From Allobaculum sp. Allo2 (GTDB lineage Bacteria; Bacillota_I; Bacilli_A; Erysipelotrichales; Erysipelotrichaceae), in NCBI RefSeq assembly GCF_022701175.1, contig NZ_CP078088.1:1674001-1738000 (forward strand): a DNA stretch of 64,000 nucleotides, given 5' to 3'. This document shows positions 45,830-56,413 of this stretch, in pieces. Position 1 is the first letter of the stretch, and each line of letters opens with the position of its first letter. The position numbers were made by a program, and so were the translations under genes. The notes below the pieces were generated by a model. The model did not search any database. It saw nothing but the letters and a program-made list of their open reading frames with translations, and was not told the origin of the DNA.

Positions 45830-45926
45830 AGTAGAAAAAGGCAAAGACACTCCAGCTGCAACTCGCCACTTAATCGGAGTGAACGTGGGTTGAAGCTTAT
45901 TGGCGTCTTTGCCTTTTCGCTGGTGT
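45830..45926 (-). promoter_or_regulatory. Structured leader with terminator upstream of glnN
   Basis: On the minus strand the leader begins just after the -10 and folds into a 13-base perfect stem (AAAAGGCAAAGAC with GTCTTTGCCTTTT). That stem encloses about 56 bases and is followed by TTTTTC, i.e. terminator-like. The enclosed part has its own nested arm (AGCTTCAAC / GTTGCAGCT with one mismatch, and CCAC / GTGG). A competing pairing CACTCC / GGAGTG would disrupt it. This is the form of an attenuator or riboswitch. No known class is recognised. Confidence 0.55.
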
Positions 45927-45927
45927 A

Positions 45928-45957
45928 AGAATACAAGATCAAAAAGCGCATGGTCAA
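45928..45957 (-). promoter_or_regulatory. Promoter of glnN
   Basis: Minus strand: -35 TTGACC (45957-45952), 18-base spacer, -10 TATTCT (45933-45928). Confidence 0.65.
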
Positions 45958-45998
45958 GAACGGAAACGGAAAAAGCGTTCCGGACACAGGATCTGCAA

Positions 45999-46012
45999 TG
46001 TAAACGATTACA
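45999..46012. promoter_or_regulatory. CcpA cre site between glnN and bglP
   Basis: TGTAAACGATTACA is a perfect palindrome and matches the cre consensus TGWNANCGNTNWCA at every fixed position. It lies about 45 bases upstream of the glnN -35 and about 450 bases upstream of bglP. Confidence 0.7.
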
Positions 46013-46459
46013 ATTGAATGTTTTCCCAATTTTCTGAAAACGAAAGCCTGCTTTCAAGAGTTCTCGTTCCATCGCCTGAAAACGGGAAACGTGAGGAACG
46101 GGATGGCGGCAGCAAAAGGACAAAAGGCATTTTTCTGCCGTCCGATCCAGAGCAATGCAGATCAACGCAAATCCACAAAGGCCGGCTCAGACCATTTTTC
46201 GGCTGTCTGGCGGATTACACGACAGGAGACAGTTCAGCGAATTTATGCGGCTTCCAGCCATTCTGGCCGGTTTTGGCCCGTTCGTTTCAGCGGATTTCAT
46301 CCCAATGGAAAGAAACCTCCGTGATTGTGAAACGGCATTTCAATCGGTCTGAAAGCGGTATCGAAAAGAATTTAGGGATGGTATCTTTCAAGTGCAACAG
46401 GGAAAAGAGAAAACCAGGGCCCGATCATCTCGATTCATTTTGAAAACAGGGAGAAAGAT
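46013..46459. other. Long leader region of bglP
   Basis: About 450 bases without a supported gene. It contains a CGTTCC/GGAACG hairpin (about 46063-46100). No clear BglG-type antiterminator target or -10/-35 pair could be placed with confidence. Confidence 0.35.
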
Positions 46460-48357
46460 ATGTCGAAAAAGTACGAGCAGCTTGCCGCAGACATTATTGA
46501 AAAGGTTGGCGGCCAGAAAAATATCCAGTCCGCATATCACTGCCAGACCCGTATTCGCTTTAGTCTGGCGGATGAACAGCTTGCGGATGATGAAGCCATT
46601 AAAAACATGGACGGCGTAGCCGGGGTCATTCGAAATGCCGGCGTGTATCAGGTCGTTATCGGGACACATGTCGCGGACGTTTTTGAAGAGGTAGAAAAGC
46701 TTGCGGATCTGTCTTCAGCTTCCGGGAAGGACGAAGGAAAAAAGAAGAGAAGAAGGGGCGATGAATACGGTCATCGACTTCGTCTCCTCCGTATTCCAGC
46801 CCATTATTCCCGCTTTATCCGGTGCCGGTATGATCAAAGCCGTTCTGGCTCTGCTCACCGTGTTCCATTTCATTACAAACGATTCGCAGACGTACATTCT
46901 GCTTAACATGTTCGCCGATTCCGCGTTTTATTTCCTGCCGGTTCTGGTGGCGTTTACGGAAGCTCAGAAACTGAAGTGCAATCCGATTCTGGCGTGCGTA
47001 ACCGCGCTCATTCTCATGCATCCGACCTGGACCGGACTGGTCTCTGCCGGAGTGCCGGTCAGTCTGTTTGAAGTCATTCCGTTCCAGCTGGTCAATTACG
47101 CGAACAGCGTCGTTCCCATCATTCTGATCATTCTTGTTCAGAAGTATGTTGAAAAATGGCTGAATCGGATCATGCCAAAATCGGTCAATCTGATCTTCGT
47201 TCCGATGCTCACGATGATCATCATGGGCACGTTGGCGCTCTCTATCATTGGACCGCTTGGAAACATTGTTGGTTCCTGGCTTGGCGTGATCTTCAACTAC
47301 CTTGCGGAAAATGCAGCCTGGGCACCCGCCGTTCTCGTTGGCGGTCTGCTTCCTGTCATGGTCATGTTTGGTATTCACAATGGCATCGCACCGCTCGGTA
47401 TCATGCAGATGGGTACGCTTGGCTACGATTCCATTTTCGGTCCCGGCTGCGTCTGCTCCAATATGGCGCAGGCGTCCGCCGGTGCAGTCGTTGCCTTCCG
47501 TGAAAAAAACGCAAGGAAAAACAGATTGCCACAGCCGGTACGATTACTGCCTACATGGGCATTACCGAACCGCTCTTATACGGCGTAAACCTTCCAAAGA
47601 AATATCCTCTCTACGCCAGCATGATCGGCGGTGCGCTTGGAGGACTGTATGCCGGCCTTACCCATACCCACCGCTTCGCAACCGGATCGAGCGGTCTGTC
47701 CGCCGTCCTGCTGTATATCGGCGACAATACCATGATGTTCTTTTACAACATTCTGATCGCAATTGTTATCGCATGCGTTTCCTCAGCCATCCTGACCTGG
47801 ATTCTGGCCATCCGCTTTGAAAAGAAAAACGCAAAAGCTTCTTCCGAAAAAGAAGACCGCAAAGAAACGTCTGCTTCCAAAACGAGTTCAAAAGAAATTG
47901 AAATGGCTCCCAAAGCCGCAAAACCATCCAAAGCCATCGTTGAAGCCTGCACGCCAGGAACGATCGCACCGTTAAGTACAGCAAAAGACGAAGCGTTCTC
48001 TGAAGGCCTTCTTGGGAAAGGCGCAGTGATTGAGCCAGATAAGGGAATTGTTGAAGCTCCGTTTGACGGAATAATCTCGGTATTTTTCCCGACCGCCCAT
48101 GCCATCGGCCTTATGAGCGACGACGGGATTGAAGTTCTGATTCATGTCGGCATTAACACCGTGGAACTGAACGGCGAACATTTTACCGCTCTCGCAAAAC
48201 AGGGTGAGCGCGTCCAAAAGGGACAGACCCTTCTGAAATTTGATAAAGACGCGATCGCAAAAGCCGGCTATCCAACCCAGACGATGGTTATCGTCACAAA
48301 TACCCCGAATTTGAAGACGTAGAAGTTGTAGAAAACCTTGCGTTTACGAATAGATAA
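46460..48357 (+). CDS. bglP: Beta-glucoside PTS permease EIIBCA (three frameshifts)
   Basis: About 632 residues. It imports and phosphorylates beta-glucosides using PEP via HPr. The EIIB domain has YHCQTRIRFSL with the phosphorylated Cys (residue 28) and ends near residue 85. The EIIC membrane domain runs from FVSSVFQPIIPALSGAGMIKAVLAL through GITEPLLYGVNLP to about residue 450. A Ser/Lys-rich linker leads to EIIA (GTIAPLSTAKDEAFSEGLLGKG, IEVLIHVGINTVELNGEHF with the phospho-His). Breaks: A6 near 46742 (one extra A or two missing), 47512 (AA) and 48304 (CCCC). The repaired end is EVVENLAFTNR. SD GGGAGAAAG. Confidence 0.93.
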
Positions 48358-48422
48358 CGGGCTGCAAGGTGCTTCATCCTGTCAGAAATCGACGGAATGA
48401 ATTCAAAATCAAAAGACTCTTG

Positions 48423-48470
48423 ATTCCGTTGGGAAGAAAATCAGAATTCAATTTGTCTTCCCAATGGAAT
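48423..48470. repeat. Fourteen-base inverted repeat between bglP and the GH1 gene
   Basis: ATTCCGTTGGGAAG and CTTCCCAATGGAAT pair over 14 positions with one mismatch (G-U in RNA), 20 bases apart. No T run follows. It may be an operator, processing site or translational control hairpin. Confidence 0.55.
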
Positions 48471-48495
48471 TCTCTATACGTGCAAATCGGTTTAA

Positions 48496-49934
<1,439 letters not shown>

Positions 49935-50001
49935 CTGTAAACCAGCAGATATCTGAATCAGAAAAACGAAAGATCAAAGGCAAAGGTTATAAGATTAATC
50001 G

Positions 50002-50052
50002 AAAAGAGCGGGAAGAGCCATTTCTCTGGAATATGTCTTCCTGCTCTTTTTC
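50002..50052 (+). terminator. Terminator of the bgl operon
   Basis: AAAAGAGCGGGAAGA / TCTTCCTGCTCTTTTT stem with one G-U pair, followed by T. Confidence 0.85.
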
Positions 50053-50063
50053 AACAACGGAAT

Positions 50064-50091
50064 CTGGAGATAGAAAACTGGAGATAGAAAA
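50064..50091. repeat. Perfect tandem 14-base duplication
   Basis: CTGGAGATAGAAAA occurs twice in direct succession in the gap between the bgl terminator and the RpiR gene. Confidence 0.7.
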
Positions 50092-50236
50092 AGGGAAAAG
50101 CAGCTTTCCACTAGAATCGGATGATCTTTTGCACGAGCAGGAGAAAGGAACCAAATGGACCGTAAGAGGTTTTATTCAATTTTCTGACTTGTTAAGATGA
50201 AAATACATCCCCTGCAGAGGCAGGCGGGAGGACAGC

Positions 50237-51115
50237 ATGAAACTCATCCAGCAAATTGAAGAAGCTGCTCTGAAGTATTCTAATACGAGGCGATGCATTG
50301 CATCGGTCATTCTTGAACATCGAACCGATTTTCATGAGCTTTCTCTGGAAAACATAGCCGAGTTTGCCTTTGTCTCCAAACCGACCGTAGTCCGCTTTGC
50401 GCAGAGCTTTGGCTATGCGGGCTGGCGCGATTTTCGAGACGACGTGGTCGCCGAGCTGTACACGGCCCAGGTCCATCCTGAACGGGTCGATGTCAACTAT
50501 CCGTTTCAGGCGGATTCGGATTTGAACTCCATCACGGATGCGCTGGCCAGAACGATGATTCAGACCATCGAAGATACCCGGGAAACGCTGGATCTGAACA
50601 TGGTCAGCCGGATTGTCTCCTTAATGGAGCGGGCAAGACGGATTGCGGTTTTCAGTATCTCACCCCATACGTACAGTGCGTATCTTTTTGCCAGAAAAAT
50701 GATGACGATGCAGAAACCCGTGCAAGTATGTACCCCCAGGGAAATGGGCATTACCGCCAGAACGCTGTCCAGTCTGGATATGGCCATTCTCATTTCCTAC
50801 GCCGGAAACAATTCCGATGCGGAACCGATGACGATCGTTCCGTATCTTAAGGACGCCCGAATTCCCACCGCCGTTCTGACCAGCGCGGGAAATAATTATC
50901 TTCGCGAAAATTTCACAAACGTTCTGACCATTCCAGATGATGAACATCTCTATACCAAGATTGCAACATTTGCGAGCGAGCAGTCCGTATCCTATCTGCT
51001 GAACGTTCTTTATGCCGGCTTCTTTGCCAGACACTATGAAAAGAACGATCGAAACAAGATTCAGACCGCAAGACAGCTTGAAGATATCCGTAGAAACAGT
51101 CGACTGCCCGAATAA
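50237..51115 (+). CDS. MurR/RpiR family transcriptional regulator
   Basis: 292 residues, intact. The N-terminal RpiR HTH (residues 1-77) includes IASVILEHRTDFHELSLENIAEFAFVSKPTVVRFAQSFGYAGW, with the family's SxPTVVRFxxxxGYxGW pattern. A SIS sugar-phosphate binding domain (about 115-250) follows: IAVFSISPHTYSAYLFARKM, MAILISYAGNNSD, VLTSAGNNYLREN. Position next to the beta-glucoside PTS and GH1 genes suggests it senses a phospho-sugar and controls them; this is inference. SD GGGAGG. A terminator follows. Confidence 0.93.
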   Translation: MKLIQQIEEAALKYSNTRRCIASVILEHRTDFHELSLENIAEFAFVSKPTVVRFAQSFGYAGWRDFRDDVVAELYTAQVHPERVDVNYPFQADSDLNSITDALARTMIQTIEDTRETLDLNMVSRIVSLMERARRIAVFSISPHTYSAYLFARKMMTMQKPVQVCTPREMGITARTLSSLDMAILISYAGNNSDAEPMTIVPYLKDARIPTAVLTSAGNNYLRENFTNVLTIPDDEHLYTKIATFASEQSVSYLLNVLYAGFFARHYEKNDRNKIQTARQLEDIRRNSRLPE

Positions 51116-51227
51116 AGAAAATAGTCTGACTTATGCTGACGAAGCAGTCAGGAAAGCGGGTTCGGCGGCTTGCCTTAAAAACGATGGCACCTGCCGATGC
51201 AGCTCATAATCGAATACTGCCTGAAAT

Positions 51228-51271
51228 AAACCGGAAGTCCTTCTTTCCCGGTGATGAAGGCTTCCGGTTTG
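51228..51271. terminator. Terminator between the RpiR gene (+) and SIR2-like gene (-)
   Basis: AAACCGGAAG / CTTCCGGTTT stem; works on either strand. Confidence 0.7.
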
Positions 51272-51294
51272 GTCTGTATTTGAAAAAGCGATGT

Positions 51295-51951
51295 TTATCG
51301 TTGCAGTTCATTTTGAAGAAGTTCAAGATTTTCCTGCAAATTGCCGGTCATATCGAGCTCTCGAACAGAGGAAACAGGGGCTGACAACATTTTTTGATGA
51401 TTCATCTCGATCAGACAGCTTTGCGGATAACCACACGGCATCTGGGCGGTGAGCGGTCTTAAAAGCAGTTTCCAGATCCATAGGAGAATGGATGGAGGAC
51501 AGATCTTCTTCTGGTATGTATTCAAGATTTGCTCGATGGGTAAAGCGGCCTTCGAGATAAAAGATTCCATTTTCAGGATATCCTGCCTGCGCAAAGCGGT
51601 CTTCCACGTTTGTGGTCAGGATATAGTCTGGCCGATTCTGTGTAATTTGTCGAAGCGTAGGCAGAATCGGAGAGACTGGCTTCTCGTAGTGAATGCCTTT
51701 GAGCAGCCGGGTATAAAACGCATTAAACTCGCTGGACTTGGGAAAGGATAGTTCAAGCCCTGCAAAGGAGTCTGAAAGCCGTATTTCTGAATAAAGTCGG
51801 CAAAATTTTCACTGAACCAGCCAGAAGGACGGAGGATCGCAAGGTTTTCACTCATGGAAAAGCCGTTGGCTGCATAGATGACAAGACCGTACGCCTGCCG
51901 GATCCAGTCGGCCGCTTTCTGCCAGTCGCTCACTGCGGAAAAAGAAGTCAT
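51295..51951 (-). CDS. SIR2-like (sirtuin-related) protein, several frameshifts
   Basis: About 220 residues. YGLVIYAANGFSMSEN occupies the place of the NAD-binding GAGxSxxSG loop. WFSENFADFIQKYGF is the helix typical of microbial sirtuins. PDYILTTNVEDRFAQAGY matches the TTNxDxxFxxAGF motif. A Cys-containing stretch (MPCGYPQSC) recalls the zinc ribbon, and the end is LQENLELLQNELQR. The NAD loop and the TTN motif are both degenerate (AANGFS for GAGLS; no His after TTNVED). The enzyme may therefore be inactive or bind another ligand. Breaks are near 51758 and at least two near 51460-51490; the exact repair of the latter is unclear. No macrodomain partner is adjacent. Confidence 0.6.
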
Positions 51952-52439
51952 TCTTTCTGTTCCTTTCTGTCTGGCTCTGCAGGACAGCTTTGACGAATTT
52001 CAGCAGCAGTTTGAAAAGGAAATGAAGAAAATTACGCTGGAAAAGATTATCCAGAATTACCAGAAGCGGCTGGAACATTCCGAAGGCGCTGCAAAGAGCC
52101 CACAGATTTAGCCGTCCAGGTAAAGTTCCGGTTCGACTGGATGGTCCGTTTGGAAAAGAATTTGGCCATCTTTTTTATTTGCTTCCAAATTCGCACAGGG
52201 AATAATGCAGGAAATCGATTTCAAGTTCAGAAATAAACCGCCCTCTGGATGGTGAGTTTTTGAACTGTACAGAAAGCTTTGATAATCTCTGCGCCGACTG
52301 TCTATACTTGAAAGAGCGTATAAAAAACAAATCCGCCTGTTGAAATCGGCTCCTGCTTCGAGCGCCAAAAGCGGATTTTCGATACAAAATGAGAATTTGA
52401 ATCGTTCAGCCGGTTCATACCGAACAGGAAGGAATCTTT
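51952..52439. other. Intergenic region between SIR2-like gene and glnA
   Basis: About 490 bases. Frames are open on both strands (plus strand to 52111, minus strand 52108-52368) but neither resembles a known protein. An AATCCGC / GCGGATT hairpin followed by TTTTCG (about 52338-52381) lies 60 bases before glnA and could act as an attenuator. Confidence 0.4.
52338..52381 (+). promoter_or_regulatory. Candidate attenuator hairpin before glnA
   Basis: AATCCGC ... GCGGATT with TTTT after it. An inner GCTC / GAGC stem is possible. Because an ANTAR regulator is encoded just after glnA, an RNA-level switch here is plausible. The AxxGxx loops of ANTAR targets were not clearly found. Confidence 0.4.
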
Positions 52440-53595
52440 ATGTTCAGTCAGAATGATGTCTTGCAGTATGTGGAAGAGGAAGGCGTAAAATTCATCCGCC
52501 TGGCCTACTACGATTTATTTGGGGTACAGAGAAATGTCTCGATCATGCCTGTACAGCTGAAAAGGCGTTTGAGAAGGGAATTACGATCGACGGATTGCAG
52601 GTTTTTGGAAACAGCACAAACGGGGAAGATCTGGTCATTAAGCCGGACGCCTCGACGATGATTCTTCTGCCCTGGCGTTCCATGGAAAACGGCGTGATTC
52701 ATATGGTCTGCGATCTGTATCATATTGACGGCCGCAAATATAAACCGGATCCGCGCACCCTGCTGAAAAATGCCCTCGATCAGGCGCATGCTCTCGATCT
52801 GGATCTGCTCATGGCCTCCAAATTTGAGTTTTATCTTTTTGAACGCGACGAAAAGGGAAAGCGAACGAAGATTCCTTTTGATGAGGGAAGCTATATGGAT
52901 GTGGCGCCCTTAGATGGCGGGGAAAATATCCGCCGTGAGATCTGTCTGCTGCTTGAAGAAATGGGGCTGGATCCGCATAAATCGTTCCATCAGCTCGGTC
53001 CGGGACAAAATGAGATCGACTTTCATTTTTCAGAACCGCTCGATGCTGCCGATGAAGCGTCTCTGTTTAAGTGGATTGTCCGTACGACTGCCAATTCCAA
53101 TGGTCTCTATGCCGATTTTTCGCCAAACCCGCTCCAAAATCAGCCGGGAAGTGCGATGCACGTGCAGATCCGTTTTCTCGGGGACAGTCTGTATAAACAG
53201 GGCGCCTTTATCGCCGGACTGCTGCGCTATTTGCCGGACGTTCAGCTTTTCTCTGCCCTTCTGCCGAATCGTATACGCGTCTGGCGTATGCGACGGCACC
53301 TAAGCGCTTTAATTTTTCGGATCGAATTCGCAACGTCATGGTCCGCATTCCGCCGCTATCGCATGACGTGCTGGAAGTCCGCCTTCCCGATGCGCAGGCC
53401 AATCCGTATCTGACCTTTGCTCTTGTGCTGTTTGCGGGTATGGAAGGCCTGCGGCAAAATCTCAAAATTGAAGACGTTCCCATCCAGAAAGTCGCCGCAA
53501 GCCGCCTGGAAGCGCAGATTCTGGCGGATCAGTCCGCATTTGTTGAGCACTATATCGATCCGGCCGTAATTCAGGCGTATAAAACCAGAGGGTAA
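52440..53595 (+). CDS. glnA: Glutamine synthetase family protein, GlnA type (two frameshifts)
   Basis: About 386 residues, shorter than the usual 440-470 of GSI. The beta-grasp N-terminus FSQNDVLQYVEEEGVKFIRLAYYDLFGVQRNVSI and the catalytic domain SKFEFYLF, LGPGQNEIDFHF, ANSNGLYADFSPNPLQNQPGSAMHVQI are clear. Later come YTRLAYATAPKRFNFSDRIRNVMVRIPP and the Glu-flap region DVLEVRLPDAQANPYLTFALVLFAG. Breaks are near 52562 (AAAA) and 53272. The variant motifs and short length leave open a GlnA-like ligase acting on another amine. SD AGGAAGGA. It overlaps the translational unit of the ANTAR gene 4 bases on. Confidence 0.9.
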
Positions 53596-53599
53596 TGCT

Positions 53600-54204
53600 G
53601 TGTCCGTGAGAACTCTGCTCATCCTCGATGAGCTGCCGCAGCTCAGTGAAGACCTGCTGCGAAACTGCGGCTGGAATGCCGTTTTGCGCATGGACAGCAG
53701 CAGCGCCAGACGCTATCTGGCTTCCTCATCGGTCGATCTGATCGCAGTGAAAGTGGAAAGACGCCAGTCTGCGATTTCTTCTCTTGTTCTGGAACTTTGC
53801 GCGCTGCATCAGATTTCCGGTCTGATCCTCTGCTCACCCGAGCTGGTCGATACGCTGTCTTATCAGATGCGAAGCGTCCCGATTCTGGTTCTGCCCGTCA
53901 ATACGGCGCGGACCATTCTGGTTCAGGTTCTTGCGTATTTGCGCAAGTCCATTGATGAGGCAAGACGTCTTTCCCAGTCGCTGATGCGGGAGAAAAAGAA
54001 GGCACAGGATGAAAAATTCATCAGTCAGGTCAAAATCGAACTGGCTTTGAAGTGCCGCTGGTCGGAAGAGAAAGCCCACCAGTACATTTTGAAAACGGCG
54101 ATGGATCATTCGATGACCAAAGTGGCCGCCGCAAGGCAGATCCTTGCCAGATTGGAGCGAATTTCCAGTGAAAGTAAAAAGACAAACGCGATACGTCAGC
54201 TTGA
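53600..54204 (+). CDS. ANTAR-domain RNA-binding regulator (NitR-like)
   Basis: About 202 residues after repair. The N-terminal half is a pseudo-receiver: the strand SSSVDLIAVKVE has Lys where receivers carry the phospho-Asp. A coiled linker leads to the ANTAR domain FISQVKIELALKCRWSEEKAHQYILKTAMDHSMTKVAAARQIL (about residues 137-180), which binds dual-hairpin RNAs to prevent termination. In the raw sequence it runs into ybaK as one frame. One extra A in AAAAA (54185) restores a stop at 54202-54204. The GTG start lies 4 bases after the glnA stop with SD AGAGGG. The glnA-ANTAR order parallels the glnA-nitR pair of clostridia, suggesting antitermination of nitrogen genes. Confidence 0.85.
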
Positions 54205-54643
54205 TACGCATAAAATTGACTATGTTCCGCATGATTTAAAGCTTTCCGAAGCTGCGGATGCACAGACGGTAGCCCATCTGCTAAATACAACCGAAGAGCA
54301 GGTGTTCAAAACGCTCGTTACCGTCGGACACGATAAAGAACATTACGTGTTCATGCTGCCGGCAAACGCCCATCTTTCCCTGAAAAAAGCCGCCAGAGCG
54401 GTGGGAACCAAGAAGATTGAAATGATCGCGCAAAAGGAACTGTTTCCGCTGACCGGCTATGTACATGGCGGCTGTTCGCCGCTTGGCATGAAAAAGAAGT
54501 TTGCAACGTTTATTGATCAGAGCGCCCTCTCTCACGATCCGATTTTCTTTTCCGGCGGTCAGATCGGCGTGCAGATTGAAATCAATCCGAACGATCTGAT
54601 CGAAACCTTCCAGGTTAAACCGGCAGATCTTTGCGAAGACTAG
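54178..54643 (+). CDS. ybaK: Cys-tRNA(Pro) deacylase YbaK/EbsC family
   Basis: About 155 residues. It hydrolyses mischarged Cys-tRNA(Pro) as a trans-editing factor. The family landmarks are KKTNAIRQLDTHKIDYVPHDL, EEQVFKTLVTVG, YVFMLPANAHLSLKKAARAVGTKKIEM, LTGYVHGGCSPLGMKKKF and the closing SGGQIGVQIEINPNDL. It is proposed to start at GTG 54178, overlapping the ANTAR gene by about 27 bases, with GGAG upstream. In the uncorrected sequence it appears as the C-terminal half of a fused protein. A terminator follows. Confidence 0.9.
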
Positions 54644-54678
54644 CTTTGCCCGCAGGCAGCTGAAAAACAGAAACATAC

Positions 54679-54717
54679 ATCCGGCTTCTCCCGAAAGAGA
54701 AAGATCCGGATTTTTCT
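54679..54717 (+). terminator. Terminator of the glnA operon
   Basis: ATCCGGCTTCTC-ccgaaa-GAGAAAGATCCGGAT followed by TTTTTC. Confidence 0.7.
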
Positions 54718-54882
54718 TTGTTTTGGACCGGATTTTTCTTGGTTTGGATATAGGAAGACTGTACTGCGGATTGTTGATAAATCAATTTGTATTTTTTGTT
54801 TGAATTGCTTTCCAAATGATTGTCTGGGATTGGAAAGTACGGGTTTGAGCGGATACACTTTCAGAGAAAGGATGTTTTATGT

Positions 54883-56184
54883 ATGAAAGCATTTTCCAGC
54901 AACATTTATCAGATTTATCCGCTTGGCGCTGCCGGTGCTCCATTTGAAAACGACCGCCAGCTGACGCACCGGCTTGGCCGCTTTGAAACGTGGACGGATC
55001 ATCTCAAAAAGCTGAACATGAACATGGTTCTGTTCAATCCGCTGTTTGAATCCGTCAGCCACGGTTACGACACCACGGATTATCGCAAAGTCGACTCCCG
55101 GCTCGGGGACGAGAAAGACCTGAAGCATCTGGTCGACCGTTATCATGAAAACGGCATTTCGGTTTTGTTTGACGCAGTATTCAATCATGCAGGAAGGGAA
55201 TATCCGCCGTTCCAGGACGTTTTGAAAAACCGGGAAAATTCGCGTTACAAAGACTGGTTTCTCATCGATTTCAACGGCAACAATTCCTATGACGATCATC
55301 TCTGGTACCAGAACTGGGAAGGGTATGACGCGCTCGTCAAGCTCAACCTGAAAAATCCGGAAGTCGTTTCGGAGCTTCTTTCCGTCGTCGATTTCTGGAT
55401 CGACACGTTTGGCGTAGACGGTCTTCGTCTCGATGTCGCCTATTGCCTGGATCCGGATTTCCTGCGTACGCTTCATCATCATGTCAAAAGCCGCAATCCG
55501 GAGTTTTTCCTGCTTGGCGAAACGCTCCATGGCGATTACAACACCTGGGTAAACAGCGAGATGCTCGATTCGTGTACGAACTACGAATGCTACAAAGGAC
55601 TGTATTCCTCGTTCAACTCGAAAAACTTTTACGAGATTCTCTATTCCTTCAAACGCCAGTTTGGCAAGGAACCGTGGTGTCTCTATACCGGCAGGCATCT
55701 GCTCTCCTTTGTCGATAATCATGACGTCAACCGAATCGCTTCCCAGCTCGAAAACAAAAAGCAGCTGCCAGCGATTTATGCGATGCTCTTTACGATGCCG
55801 GGCATTCCGGCTGTTTACTACGGCAGCGAGTGGGGAATGGAAGGCCGCAAAAACCAGAACGATACGGAACTGCGCAAGGAAGTTAAAGTTCCTCAATGGA
55901 ATGAACTGACGGATCAGATCGCCCGTCTGGCGAAAATCCGTCTTGAGCATCCGGAACTCGTGTATGGCGACTACACCCAGATCGCGATTAACAATCCCTG
56001 GTGCTTGTTCCAGCGCTCCCTCGATGGGAAATCCGTATGGACCGCCGTCAATCTGCTCGATGAACCGGTCGATATCCCGGTTCCAGCCCATCAGCGCATG
56101 ACGAACCTGATGAATGACGAGAGCGAAGACATTCAGGGATCGGTTCATGTCGAACCCAATTCCTTTAAGATTCTTGGGTTTTAA
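54883..56184 (+). CDS. GH13 alpha-amylase family enzyme, intracellular
   Basis: 433 residues, intact. No signal peptide, so it acts on internal or imported oligosaccharides. The barrel starts IYQIYPLGAAGAP. Conserved GH13 regions are DAVFNHAG (I), GLRLDVAYCL with the nucleophile Asp (II), FFLLGETLHG with the acid/base Glu (III) and SFVDNHDVNRIAS with the transition-state Asp (IV). GIPAVYYGSEWGMEG follows. Specificity (maltogenic, neopullulanase-like or other) cannot be read from sequence. An ATG lies 4 bases upstream out of frame; ATG 54883 fits the SD AAAGGA better as the coding start. Confidence 0.93.
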   Translation: MKAFSSNIYQIYPLGAAGAPFENDRQLTHRLGRFETWTDHLKKLNMNMVLFNPLFESVSHGYDTTDYRKVDSRLGDEKDLKHLVDRYHENGISVLFDAVFNHAGREYPPFQDVLKNRENSRYKDWFLIDFNGNNSYDDHLWYQNWEGYDALVKLNLKNPEVVSELLSVVDFWIDTFGVDGLRLDVAYCLDPDFLRTLHHHVKSRNPEFFLLGETLHGDYNTWVNSEMLDSCTNYECYKGLYSSFNSKNFYEILYSFKRQFGKEPWCLYTGRHLLSFVDNHDVNRIASQLENKKQLPAIYAMLFTMPGIPAVYYGSEWGMEGRKNQNDTELRKEVKVPQWNELTDQIARLAKIRLEHPELVYGDYTQIAINNPWCLFQRSLDGKSVWTAVNLLDEPVDIPVPAHQRMTNLMNDESEDIQGSVHVEPNSFKILGF

Positions 56185-56237
56185 CTTCCCGAAAAGCGAG
56201 AAGGAAACCCGACCGAAATACTATTTGAATCCGCAAA

Positions 56238-56276
56238 AAGCCTCATGACATGCGATCGGTCATGAGGCTTTCGTTT
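56238..56276. terminator. Bidirectional terminator after the GH13 gene
   Basis: AAAGCCTCATGA / TCATGAGGCTTT stem with T on both sides (CTTTCGTTT on plus, CTTTTTGC on minus). It also suits the convergent lipoprotein gene. Confidence 0.85.
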
Positions 56277-56413
56277 ATGCATGGTTTAAAAGTTCAGGCA
56301 CACGCTAAACCCGAACAGAACTTCCCCAAGTCTTTCGAGTATGGTGGCTATGCCTTTACTTCCTATGCGTATTTTTGACGGCGCAAAAGTTTGCGCGCAG
56401 GCATTTGAGTGAA

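Noticed and set aside
51878..52368. Small frames on both strands between the SIR2-like gene and glnA
   Set aside because: Contradictory, no SD-led start and no family resemblance; described only as a gap.
53600..54643. A genuine ANTAR-YbaK fusion protein
   Set aside because: One missing A in a run explains the fusion and restores a stop and a start, as in many other genes here.
54852..54870. Second cre site before the GH13 gene
   Set aside because: The closest alignment has two mismatches at fixed positions.
54877..56148. 423-codon minus-strand frame
   Set aside because: Antisense of the intact GH13 gene.
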